A stretch of 64,000 nt of DNA, from assembly GCF_048773025.1 (NCBI RefSeq), contig NW_027413968.1, positions 248,001-312,000 of the forward strand, in the 5' to 3' direction. Source of the DNA: Camelus bactrianus. Lineage: Eukaryota > Chordata > Mammalia > Artiodactyla > Camelidae. Position 1 is the first letter of the stretch; every line of letters begins with the position of its first letter. The position numbers and the translations under genes were made by a program. The notes beneath the pieces are model-generated. The model worked only from the letters and a program-made list of their open reading frames with translations. It had not been told where the DNA came from and ran no database searches. Below are positions 35,035-45,390 of this stretch, in pieces.

Positions 35035-38000
35035 CTGCCAGGGAACACCTGTGAAACCAGGCAGCTGCTTGGAGGGCGGCCCCAAAACTCCCCCATACAG
35101 TCAGCCGTGTTCCGGAATACTGAGTGTGGGAAGGTTCCGTCTTCTGTCTGCAGCACCTGGGATCTCCTAGGAGCCCTTCGCTTGTCTTCCCCGAGTGCCT
35201 CCCAATGGGGGCTGCCGGGGAATTGCGGGGGTTGAGCTGGAAATGCAGGTAGCATCTAGTGCCTCCCCCAGGACAGGGGAGGTAATTAGCGGACTTCCCT
35301 GCCAGGGAACACCTGTGACACCAGGCAACTGCGTGGAGGTCGGCCCCAATCCTCCGCCACACAGTAAGCCGTGTTCCGGAATTCTGAGTGTGGGGAGGTT
35401 CCGTCTTCGGTCTGCAGCACCCGAGATCCCCTAGGAGCCCTTCGCGTGTCTTCCCCGAGTGCCTCACAGTGCGGGCTGCCAGGGAAAGTCGGGGGGTGGA
35501 ATGGAAATGCAAGTAGAATCAAGTGCCTCCCCCTGTACAGGGGAGGTAATTAGCGGACTTCCCCCTGCGGAAAACACCTGTGACACCAGGCAACTGCGTG
35601 GAGGGCGGCCCTAAACCTCCCCCAAACAGTCAGCCGTGTTCCGGAATTCTGAGTGTGGGGAGGTTCCGTCTTCTGTCTGCAGCACCCGGGATCTCCTAGG
35701 AGAATTTCGCTTGTCTTCCCCGACTCCCTCCCAGTGCGGCCTACCTGGAAAAGGTGGGGGTTGGGCTGGAAATGCAGTCAATATCTAGTGCCTCCCCCTT
35801 TACAGGGGAGGTAATTAGCGGACTTCCCCCTGCCAGGGAACACCTGTGACAACATGCAGCTGCGTGGAGGGCGGCCCCAATTCTCCCTCACACAGTGAGC
35901 CGTGTTCTGGAATTCTGAGTGTGGGGAGGTTACGTCTTCTGCCTGCAGCACCCGGGATCTCCTAGGAGCCCTTCGAGGTTCTTCCCCGAGTCCCTCCCAC
36001 TGCGGGCTGCCGGGGAAATTTGGGGGTTGAGCTGGAAATGCAGGTAGCATCTAGTGCCTCCCCCTGGACATGGGAGGTAATTAGCGGAATTCCCCCTGCC
36101 AGGGAAAACCTGTGACACCAGGCAGCTGCGTGGAGGGCGGCCCCAAACCTCCCCCACACAGTCAGCCGTGTTCCGGAATTCTGATTATGGGGAGGTTCCG
36201 TCTTCTGTCTGCAGCACCCGGGATCATCTAGGAGCCATTTGCGTGTCTTTCCCGATTCCCTCCCAGTGCGGGCTGCCGGGGGAAGGCTGGGGTTGGGCTG
36301 GAAATACAGGTAGCATCTGGTGCCTCCACCTGGACTGGGTATGTAATTAGAGGGATTCCCCATGCCAGGGATCACCTGTGACACCAGGCAGCTGCATGGA
36401 GGGCGGCGACAAAACTCCCCCACACAGTCCGCCGTGTTCCGGAATTCTGAGTGTGGGGAGGTTCCGACTTCTGTCTGCAGCGCCCGAATCTCCTAGGAGC
36501 CCTTCGCGTGTCTTCCCAGAGTGCCTCCCATTTCGGGCTGCCGGGGAAATCGGGGGTTTGGCTGGAAATGCAGGTAGCAACTAGTGCCTCCCCCTGGAAA
36601 GGGGAGAAAATTAGCGGACTTCCCCCTGAGAGTGAACAGCTGTTACCTCAGGCAGCTGCGTGGAGGGCAGCCCTAAATCTCACCAACACAGTCAGATGTG
36701 TTCCGGAATTCTGAGTGTGGGGAGGTTCCGTCTTCTTTCTGCAGCAACCGGGATTTCCTAGGAGCACTTCGCGTGTCTTCCCCGAGTGCCTCCCAGTGCG
36801 GGCTGCCAGGGAAAGGCGGGGGTTGGGCTGGAAATGCAGGTAGCATCTAGTGCATCCCCCTGGACAGGGGAGGTAATTAGTGGACTTCCCCCTGCCAGGG
36901 AAAACTTGTGACACCAGGCAGCTGCTTGGAGGGCGGCCCCAAACATCCCCTACACAGGCAGCCGTGTTCCGGTATTCTGAGTGTGGGGAGTTTCCGTCTT
37001 CTGTCTGCAGCACCAGGGATCTCCTAGGAGCCATTCGAGTGTCTTCCCCGAGTGCCTCCCAGTGCGAGCTTCCGGGGAAAGGCTGGGGTTGGTCTGGAAA
37101 TGCAAGTAGCATCTAGTACCTAACTCTGGACCAGGGAGGTAATTAGCGGACTTCCCCCTGCCAGGGAACACCTGTGAAACCAGGCAGCTGCGTGGAGGGA
37201 GGCCCTAATCCTCACCCACACAGTCACACTTTTTCCGGAATTCTGAGTTTGGGGAGGTTCCGTCTTCTGTCTGCAGCACCCGGGATCTCTTAGGAGAATT
37301 TCGCATGTCTTCCCCGAATCCCTCCCAGTGCGGGCTGCCGGGGAAAGGCAGGGTTTGTGCTGGAATTGCAGGTAGCATCTAGTGCCTCCCCCTGGACAAG
37401 GGAGGTAATTAGCGGACTTCCCACTGCCAGGGAACATCTGTGACACCATGCAGCTTCGTGGAGGGCGGCCCCAGCCTCCCCCACACAGTCAGCCGTGTTC
37501 CAGAATTCTGAGGGTGGGGAGGTTCCATCTTCTGTCTGTAGCACCCTGGGTCTCCTAGGAGCCCTTCGCGTGTCTTCCCCGAGTCCCTCCAAGTGCGGGT
37601 TGCCGGGGAAATTCGGGGGAGTGGCAGGAAATGCAGGTAAAATCTAGTGCCTCCCCCTGGACAGGGGAGGGAATTAGCGGAATTCCCCCTGCCAGGGAAC
37701 ACCTGTGACACCAGGCAGCTGCGTGGGGGGCGGCCCCGAACCTCCCCCACACAGTCAGCCCTGTTCCGCTATTCTCAGAGTGGGGAGGTTCCGGCTTCTG
37801 TCTGCAGCACCCGCGATCGCCTAGGAGCCCTTCGCGTGTCTTCCCCGAGTCATTCCCAGTGCGGGCTGCCGGGAAATGCGGGGGTTGGGCTGGAAATTCA
37901 GGTAGAATCTAGTACCTCCCCCTGGACACGGGAGGTAATTAGCGGACTTCCCCCTGCCAGGGAACACCTGTGACACCAGGCAGCTGCGTGGGGGGCGGCC

Positions 38001-41000
38001 CCGAACCTTCCCCACACAGTCAGGCGTGTTCCGCTATTCTCAGAGTGGGGAGGTTCCGGCTTCTGTCTGCAGCACCCGGGATTTCCTAGGAGCCTTTCGA
38101 GTGTCTTCCCTGAGTCCCTCACAATGCGGGGTGCCAGGGAAAGGCGGGGGTTGAGCTGGAAATGCAGGTAGCATCTAGTGCCTCCCCCTGGACAGGGGAG
38201 GTAATTAGCGGACTTCCCCCTGCCAGGGAACACCTGTGACACCAGGCAACTGCGTGGAGTTCGGCCCCAATCCTCCGCCACACAGTAAGCCGTGTTCCGG
38301 AATTCTGAGTGTGGGGAGGTTCCGTCTTCGGTCTGCAGCACCCGAGATCTCCTAGGAGCCCTTCGCGTGTCTTCCCCGAGTGCCTCACATTGCGGGCAGC
38401 CAGGGAAAGTCGGGGGGTGGAATGGAAATGCAAGTAGAATCTAGTGCCTCCCCCTGTACAGGGGAGGTAATTAGCGGACTTCCCCCTGCGGAAAACACAT
38501 GTGACACCAGGCAGCTGCGTGGAGGGCGGCCCTAAACCTCCCCCAAACAGTCAGCCGTGTTCCGGAATTCTGAGTGTGGGGAGGTTCCGTCTTCTGTCTG
38601 CAGCACCCGGGATCTCCTAGGAGAATTTCGCTTGTCTTCCCCGAGTCCCTCCCAGTGCGGCCTGCCGGGAAAAGGTGGGGGGTGGGCTGGAAATGCAGGC
38701 AATATCTAGTGCCTCCCCCTTTACAGGGGAGGTAATTAGCGGACTTCCCCCTGCCAGGGAACACCTGTGACACCATGCAGCTGCGTGGAGGGCGGCCCCA
38801 ATTCTCCCTCACACAGTGAGCCGTGTTCTGGAATTCTGAGTGTGGGGAGGTTACGTCTTCTGCCTGCAGCACCCGGGATCTCCTAGGAGCCATTCGAGGG
38901 TCTTCCCCGAGTCCCTCCCAGTGCGGGCCTCCGGGGAAATTTGGATGTTGAGCTGGAAATGCAGGTAGCATCTAGTGCCTCCCCCTGGACATGGGAGGTA
39001 ATTAGCGGAATTCCCCCTGCCAGGGAAAACCTGTGACACCAGGCAGCTGCGTGGAGGGCGGCCCCAAACCTCCCCCACACAGTCAGCCGTGTTCCGGAAT
39101 TTTGATTATGGGGAGGTTCCGTCTTCTGTCTGCAGCACCCGGGATCTTCTAGGAGCGCTTTGCGTGACTTCCCCGAGTCCCTCCCAGTGCGGGCTGCCGG
39201 GGGAAGGCTGGGGTTGGGCTGGAAATACAGGTAGCATCTGGTGCCTCCACCTGGACAGGGTAAGAATTTAGCGGACTTCCCTCTGCCAGGGAACACCTGT
39301 GACACCAGGCAACTGCTTGGAGGGCGGCCCCAAAACTCCCCCATACAGTCAGCCGTGTTCCGGAATACTGAGTGTGGGAAGGTTCCGTCTTCTGTCTGCA
39401 GCGCCTGGGATCTCCTAGGAGCCCTTCACGATTTTTCCCGGGTCCCCCCCCATTGCGGGCTTCCGGGGAAAAGCGGGGGTTGGGCTGGAAATGCAGGTAG
39501 CATCTAGTGCCTCTCACTGCACAGGGGAGGATTTTAGCGGACTTCCTCCTGCCACGGAACACCTGTGACACCAGGCAGCTGCGTGGAGGGCGGCCCCAAA
39601 TCTCTCCCACACAGTCAGTCGTGTTCCGGAATTCTGAGTCTGTGGAGGTTCCGTCATCTCTATGCAGCACCCGGGATCTCCTAGGAGCCCATTGCGTGAT
39701 TTCCCAGAGTGCCTCCCGGTTAGTGCTGCCCGGGAAAGGCGGGGGTTGGGCTGGAAATGCAGGTAGCATCTAGTGCCTCCCCCTGGACCGGGGAGGTAAT
39801 TAGCGGAATTCCCCCTGCCAGGGAACACCTGTGACACCAGGAAGCTGCGTGGAGGGCGGCCCCAAATCTCCCAAACACAGTCAGCCGAGTTCCGGAATTC
39901 TGAGTGTGGGGAGGTTCCGTCTTCTGTCTGCAGCACCCGGGATCTCCTAAGAGCCCTTCGAGTGTCTTCCCCGATTCCCTCCCAGTGCGGGCTGCCGGGG
40001 AAAGGCGGGGGTTGGCCTGGAAACGCAGGTAGCATCTAGTGCCTCCCCATGGACAGGGGAGGTAATTAGCGGACTTCACCTTGTGAGGGAACACCTGTGA
40101 CACCAGGAAGCTGCGTGGAGGGCGGCCCTAAACCTCACACACACAGTCACCCGTGTTCCAGAAATTTGAGTCTGGGGAGGATCCGTGTTCTGTCTGCAGC
40201 ACCCGGGATCTCCTAGGAGCCTTTCGAGTGTCTTCCCTGAGTCCCACCCAGTGCGGGCTGCCGGGGAAAGGCGGGGGTTTGCCTAGAAAAGCAGGTAGCA
40301 TCTAGTGCCTCCCCATGGACAGGGGAGGTAATTAGCGGACTTCCCCTTGCGAGGGAACACCTGTGACACCAGGAAGCTGCGTGGAGGGCGGCCCTAAACC
40401 TCACCCACACAGTCACCATTGTTCCGGAACTCTGAGGGTGGGGAGGTTCCGTCTTCTGTCTGCAGCACCCGGGATCTCCTAGGAGCCCTTCAAGTGTCTT
40501 CCACGAGTCCCTCACATTGCGGGCTGCCGGGGAAAGGCGGGGGTTGGGCTGGAAAAGCAGGTAGCATCTAGTGCCTCCCCATGGACAGGGGAGGTAATTA
40601 GCGGACTTCCCCTTCCGAGGGAACACCTGTGACACCAGGAATCTGCGTGGAGGGTGGCCCTAAACCTCACCCACACAGTCACCCGTGTTCCGGAATTCTG
40701 AGGGTGGGGAGGCTCCGTCTTCTGTCTGCAGCACCCAGGATCTCCTAGGAGCCCTTCGAGAGTCTTCCCCGAGTCCCTCCCAGTGAAGGCTGCCGGGGAA
40801 AGGCGGGGGTTGGGCTGGAAAAGCAGGTAGCATCTAGTGCCTCCCCATGGACAGGGGAGGTAATTAGCGGACTTCCCCCTGCCAGGGAACACCTGTGACA
40901 CCAGGAAGCTGCGTGGAGGGCGGCCCTAAACCTCACCCACACAGTCACCCGTGTTCCGGAATTCTGAGTGTGGGGAGGTTCCGTCTTCTGTCTGCAGCAC

Positions 41001-42280
41001 CCGGGACCTCCTAGGAGCCCTTTGAGAGTCTCCCCCGAGTCCCTCCCAGTGCGGGCTGCCGGGGAAAAGCGGGGGTTGGGCTGGAAAAGCAGGTAGCATC
41101 TAGTGCCTCCCCATGGACAGGGGAGGTAATTAGCGGACTTCCGCCTGCCAGGGAACACCTGTGACACCAGGAAGCTGCGTGGAGGGCGGCCCCGAACCTC
41201 CCCCACACAGTCAGCCGTGTTCCGGAATTCTGAGTGTGGGGAGGTCCCGTCTTCTGTCTGCAGCACCCGGGATCTCCTAGGAGCTCTTCGTGTGTCTTCC
41301 CCGAGTCCCTCCCACTGCGAGCTGCCAGGGAAAGGCGGGGTTTGGGCTGGAATCGCAGGTAGCATCTAGTGCCTCCCCCTGGACAGGGGAGGTAATTAGC
41401 GGACTTCCCCCTGCCAGGGAAAACCTGTGACACCAGGAAGCTGCGTGGAGGGCGGCCCCGAACCTCCCCCACACAGTCAGCCGTGTTCCGGAATTCTGAG
41501 TGTGGGGAGGTTCCGTCTTCGGTCTGCAGCACCCAGGATCTCCTAGGAGCCCTTTGAGAGTCTCCCCCGAGTCCCTCCCAGTGCTGGCTGCCGGGGAAAG
41601 GCGGGGTTTGAGCTGGAAACGCATTCAGCATCTAGTGCCTCCCCATGGACAGGGGAGGTAATTAGCGGAATTCCCCTTGCGAGGGAACACCTGTGACACC
41701 AGGAAGCTGGGTGGAGGGCGTCCCTAAACCTCACCCACACTCAGCCGTGTTCCGGAATTCTGAGTGTGGGTTGGTTCCGTCTACTGTCTGCACCACCCGG
41801 GATCTCCTAGGAGCCCTTCGAGAGTCTTCCCCGAGTCCCTACCAGTGCATTCTGCCCGGGAAATCGCGGGTTGGGCTGGAAAAGTAGGTAGCATCTAGTG
41901 CCTCCCCATGGACAGGGGAGGTAATTAGCGGACTTCCCCTTGTGAGGGAACACCTGTGACACCAGGAAGCTGCGTGGAGGGCGGACCTAAACCTCACCCA
42001 CACAGTCAGCCGTGTTCCGGAATTCTGAGGGTCGGGAGGTTCCGTCTTTGGTCTGCAGCACCCAGGATCTCCTAGGAGCCCTTTGAGAGTCTCCCCTGAG
42101 TCCCTCCCAATGCGGGCTGCCGGGGAAAGGCGGGGTTTGGGCTGGAAACGCATTCAGCATCTAGTGCCTCCCCATGGACAGGGGAGGTAATTAGCGGACT
42201 TCCCCTTGTGAGGGAACACCTGTGACAGCAGGAAGCTGCGTGGAGGGCGGCCCTTAACCTCACCCACACAGTCACCCGTG

Positions 42281-42291
42281 TTCCGGAATTC
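42281..42291. other. TTCCGGAA palindrome overlapping EcoRI site
   Basis: TTCCGGAA (42281-42288) is an 8-bp palindrome overlapping GAATTC (42286-42291). It also reads as two inverted nGAAn units, the minimal heat-shock-factor pattern, and as back-to-back GGAA cores of the ETS type. Monomers of the first HOR type replace it with ttccgctattctc. Protein binding is inference. Confidence 0.6.
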
Positions 42292-42334
42292 TGAGTGTGG
42301 GGAGGTTCCGTCTTCTGTCTGCAGCACCCGGGAT

Positions 42335-42344
42335 CTCCTAGGAG
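42335..42344. other. 10-bp perfect palindrome CTCCTAGGAG
   Basis: The sequence equals its own reverse complement and contains the AvrII site CCTAGG. It is among the best-kept blocks across monomer types. Exceptions have a one-base change, such as ctcctaagag (monomer from 18842) or tccaaggag (monomer from 798). Confidence 0.85.
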
Positions 42345-42379
42345 CCCTTCGAGTGTCTTCCACGAGTCCCTCACAGTGC

Positions 42380-42407
42380 GGGCTGCCGGGGAAAGGCGGG
42401 GGTTGGG
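42380..42407 (+). other. G-quadruplex motif, representative copy
   Basis: Four G runs of at least three lie within 28 bases: GGG (42380-42382), GGGG (42388-42391), GGGGG (42398-42402) and GGG (42405-42407). The loops are 5, 6 and 2 bases. This fits the standard G3+N1-7 rule for a potential G-quadruplex on the plus strand. The same position in other monomer types may keep or lose a run. Folding is predicted, not shown. Confidence 0.75.
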
Positions 42408-42432
42408 CTGGAAACGCAGGTAGCATCTAGTG

Positions 42433-42453
42433 CCTCCCCATGGACAGGGGAGG
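42433..42453. other. Inverted repeat, 7-bp stem with 7-base loop
   Basis: CCTCCCC at 42433-42439 is the exact reverse complement of GGGGAGG at 42447-42453, separated by atggaca. The arms are intact in most monomer types. The loop is ctggaca or atggaca in the common types. Types with ggaaggggagg or ccacctggacagggt shorten or break the stem. Confidence 0.8.
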
Positions 42454-45390
42454 TAATTAGCGGACTTCCCCTTGCGAGGGAACACCTGAGACACCAGGAA
42501 GCTGCGTGGAGTGCGGCCTTAAACCTCCCCCACACAGTCACCCGTGTTCCGGAATTCTGAGTGTGGGGATGTTCCGTCTTCTGTCTGCAGCACCCGGGAT
42601 CTCCTAGGAGCCCTTCGAGGGTCTTCCCCGAGTCCCCCCTACCGCGGGCTGCCTGGGAAATGCGGGGGTTGGGCTGGAAATGCAGGTAGCATCTTGTGCC
42701 TCCGCATGGACAGGGGAGGTAATTAGCGGACTTCCGCCTGTCAGGGAACACCTGTGACACCAGGCAGCTGCGTGGAGGGCAGCCCCGATCCTAGCCCACA
42801 CAGTCAGCCGTGTTCCGGAATTCTGAGTGTGGGGAGGTTCCGTCTTCTGTCTGCAGCACCCGGGATCTCCTAGGAGCCCTTCGAGTGTCTCCCCCGAGTC
42901 CCTCCCATTGCGGGCTGCCTGGGAAATGCGGGGGTTGGGCTGGAAACGCAGGTAACATCTAGTGCCTCCCCATGGACAGGGGAGATAAGTATCGGACTTC
43001 CCCTTGCAAGGGAACATCTGTGACACCAGGAAGCTGCGTGGAGTGCGGCCCTAAACCTCCCCAACAAAGTCACCCATGTTCCGGAATTGTGAGTTTGGGG
43101 AGGTTCCGTCTTCTGTCTGCAGCTCCCGGGATCTCCTAGGAGCCCTTGAGAGTCTTCCCCGAGTCCCTCTCACTGCGGGCTTCCGGGGAAAAGTGGGGGT
43201 TGTGCTGGAAACGCAGGTAGCATCTAGTGCCTCCTCCTGGACAGGGGAGGTAATTAGCGGACTTCCCCCTGCCAGGGAAAACCTGTGACACCAGGCAGCT
43301 GTGTGGAGGTCGGCCCCGAACCTCGCCCACACAGTCAGCCGTGTTCCGGAATTCTGAGTGTGGGGAGGTCCCGTCTTCTGTCTGCAGCACCCGGGATCTC
43401 CTAGGAGCCCTTCGAGAGTCTTCCCCGAGTCCCTCCCAGTGCGGGCTGCCGGGGAAAGGCGGGGGTAGGGCTGGAAGCGCAGGTAGCATCTAGTGCCTCC
43501 CCCTGGACAGGGTAGGTAATTAGCGGTTTTCCCCTGCCAGGGAAAACCTGTGACACCAGGTAGCTGCGTGGAGTGCAGCCCCAATCCTCCCCCACTCAAT
43601 CAGACGTGTTCCGCAATTCTGAGTATGGGGAGGTTCCGTCTTCTGTCTGCAGCACCCGCGATCGCCTAGGAGCCCTTCGCGTGTCTTCCCCGAGTCCTTC
43701 CCAGTGCGGGCTGCCGGGAAATGCGGGGGTTGGGCTGGAAATTCAGGTAGAATCTAGTACCTCCCCCTGGACAGGGGAGGTAATTAGCGGACTTCCCCCT
43801 GCCAGGGAACACCTGTGACAACAGGCAGCTGCGTGGGGGGCGGCCCCGAACCTCCCCCACACAGTCAGTCGTGTTCCGCTATTCTCAGAGTGGGGAGGTT
43901 CCGGCTTCTGTCTGCAGCACCCGGGATTTCCTAGGAGCCTTTCGATTGTCTTCCCCGAGTCCCTCCCAGTGCGGGGTGCCAGGGAAAGGCGGGGGTTGAG
44001 CTGGAAATGCAGGTAGCATCTAGTGCCTCCCCCAGGACAGGGGAGATAATTAGCGGACATCCCCCTGCCAGGGAACACCTGTGACACCAGGCAACTGCGT
44101 GGAGGTCGGCCCAAACCTCCGTCACACTGTAAGCCGTGTTCCGGAATTCTGAGTGTGGGGAGGTTCCGTCTTCGGTCTGCAGCACCCGAGATCTCCTAGG
44201 AGCCCTTCGCGTGTCTTCCCCGAGTGCCTCCCAGTGCGGGATGCCAGGGAAAGTCGGGGGGTGGAATGGAAATTCAAGTAGAATCTAGTGCCTCCCCCTA
44301 TACAGGGGAGGTAATTAGCGGACTTCCCCCTGCGGGGAACACATATGACACCAGGCAGCTGCGTGGAGGGCGGCCCTAATCCTCACCCACACAGTCACAC
44401 TTTTTCCGGAATTCTGAGTGTGGGGAGGTCCGTCTTTTTTCTGCAGCACCCGGGATCTCTTAGGACAATTTCCCGTGTCTTCCCCGAATCCCTCCCAGTG
44501 CGGACTGCCAGGGAAAGGCAGGGTTTGTGCTGGAATTGCAGGTAGCATCTAGTGCCTCCCCCTGGACAGGGGATGTAATTAGCGGACTTCCCCCTGCCAG
44601 GGAACACCTGTGACACCAGGAATCTGCGTGGAGGGCGGCCCTAAACCTCACCCACACAGTCACCCGTGTTCCGGAATTCTGAGTGTGGGGAGGTTCCGTC
44701 TTATGTCTGCAGCACCCGGGATCTCCAAGGAGCCCTTCGAGAGTCTTCCCCGAGTCCCTCCCTGTGCGGGCTTCCGGGGAAAGGCGGGGGTTGGTCTGGA
44801 AACGCAGGTAGCATCTAGTGACTCCCCATGGACAGGGGAGGTAATTAGCGGACTTCCCCTTGAGAGGGAACACCTGTGACACCAGGAAGCTGCGTGGAGG
44901 GTGGCCCTAAACCTCACCCACACAGTCAGTCGTGTTCCGGAATTCTGAGTGTGGGGAGGTTCCGTCTTATGTCTGCAGCACCCGGGATCTCCTAGGAGCC
45001 CTTCGAGAGACTTCCCCGAGTAACTCCCAGTGCGGGCTGCCGGGGAAAGGCGGGGGTAGGGCTGGAAGCGCAGGTAGCATCTAGTGCCTCCCCCTGGACA
45101 GGGTAGGTAATTAGCGGACTTCCCCCTGCCAGGGAAAACCTGTGACACCAGGCAGCTGCGTGGAGGGCGGCGCCGATACTCCCCCACACAGTCAGCCGTG
45201 TTCCGGAATTCTGAGTGTGGGGAGGTTCCGTCTTCTGTCTGCAGAAACCGGGATCTCCTAGGAGCCCTTCTCGTGTCTTCTCCGAGTCCCTCCCACTGCG
45301 GGCTGCCGGGGAAGGCGGGGGTTGGGCTGAAAACGCAGGTAGTATCTAGTGCCTCCCCCTGGACAGGGGAGGTAATTAGCGGACTTCCCC

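Larger units (their letters stand above)
42325..42419 (+). other. Splice-site-like pair flanking 95 bases
   Basis: A pyrimidine-rich tract ending in gtctgcag (to 42324) looks like a 3-prime splice acceptor, with a ctgag about 30 bases before it in the branch-point position. Downstream, CAG followed by GTAGCA (from 42420) resembles a donor. The pair recurs in most monomers on the plus strand. Without transcript data this is only a similarity to consensus. Confidence 0.25.
42206..42471 (+). repeat. Representative monomer (266 bp)
   Basis: I chose this copy because almost every recurrent element is intact. In order it shows CACCTG (42217-42222), GC box GGGCGG (42245-42250), TTCCGGAA (42281-42288) overlapping an EcoRI site (42286-42291), PstI CTGCAG (42319-42324), SmaI CCCGGG (42327-42332), palindrome CTCCTAGGAG with an AvrII core (42335-42344), a four-run G tract (42380-42407), a hairpin (42433-42453) and TAATTA (42454-42459). 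I counted about 13 CpG. Many other monomers add a PvuII CAGCTG near the start, which is missing here. PstI, EcoRI or AvrII digestion should give a ladder of about 265 bp. Confidence 0.93.
40613..43533 (+). repeat. Block of eleven unlike monomers (non-HOR order)
   Basis: Monomers start at 40613, 40879, 41145, 41411, 41677, 41940, 42206, 42472, 42738, 43004 and 43269. They resemble one another more than any fixed HOR series: most have accaggaagctgcgtgg, cacccgtgttccgg, gaaaagcagg or gaaacgcagg, and ccccatggacagg. The monomer at 41677-41939 is the shortest in the window (263 bp), and only this block contains ctgcaccacc and gggttggttccg. They look like a less ordered local array left between HOR blocks. 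Confidence 0.82.
30258..43798 (+). repeat. Higher-order repeat copy 4 (51 monomers, expanded)
   Basis: The region 30258-31321 repeats 28397-29460 (offset 1861, seven monomers). A hybrid monomer at 31322-31587 then joins to the normal series, which runs from 31588 to 40612 at an offset of 10885-10886 from copy 3. After that come eleven monomers at 40613-43533 with no counterpart of the same order elsewhere. The monomer at 43534-43798 is the type that ends copies 2 and 3, so the regular order resumes at 43799. Confidence 0.88.

Noticed and set aside
42231-42255. CTCF-type site in gctgcgtggagggcggcc
   Set aside because: The core GGGCGG resembles part of CTCF motifs but the alignment fails at key positions. 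A plain GC box explains it.
42299-42316. Polymerase III B-box in gaggttccgtcttc
   Set aside because: Only the GGTTC part fits the GGTTCGANNCC consensus, there is no A-box at suitable spacing, and no tRNA fold is evident.
42206-42471. CENP-B box (TTCG....A..CGGG)
   Set aside because: I checked the TTCG and CCCG occurrences in the monomer on both strands. None has the remaining required bases at the correct spacing. The nearest, cccgagtccct, fails in the CGAA part.
42206-42471. Monomer as an ancient trimer of about 89 bp
   Set aside because: Only ctgccRgggaa (offset about 177) and ggggaggt (offset about 148) recur within the unit, and their spacings do not agree. There is no sustained similarity.
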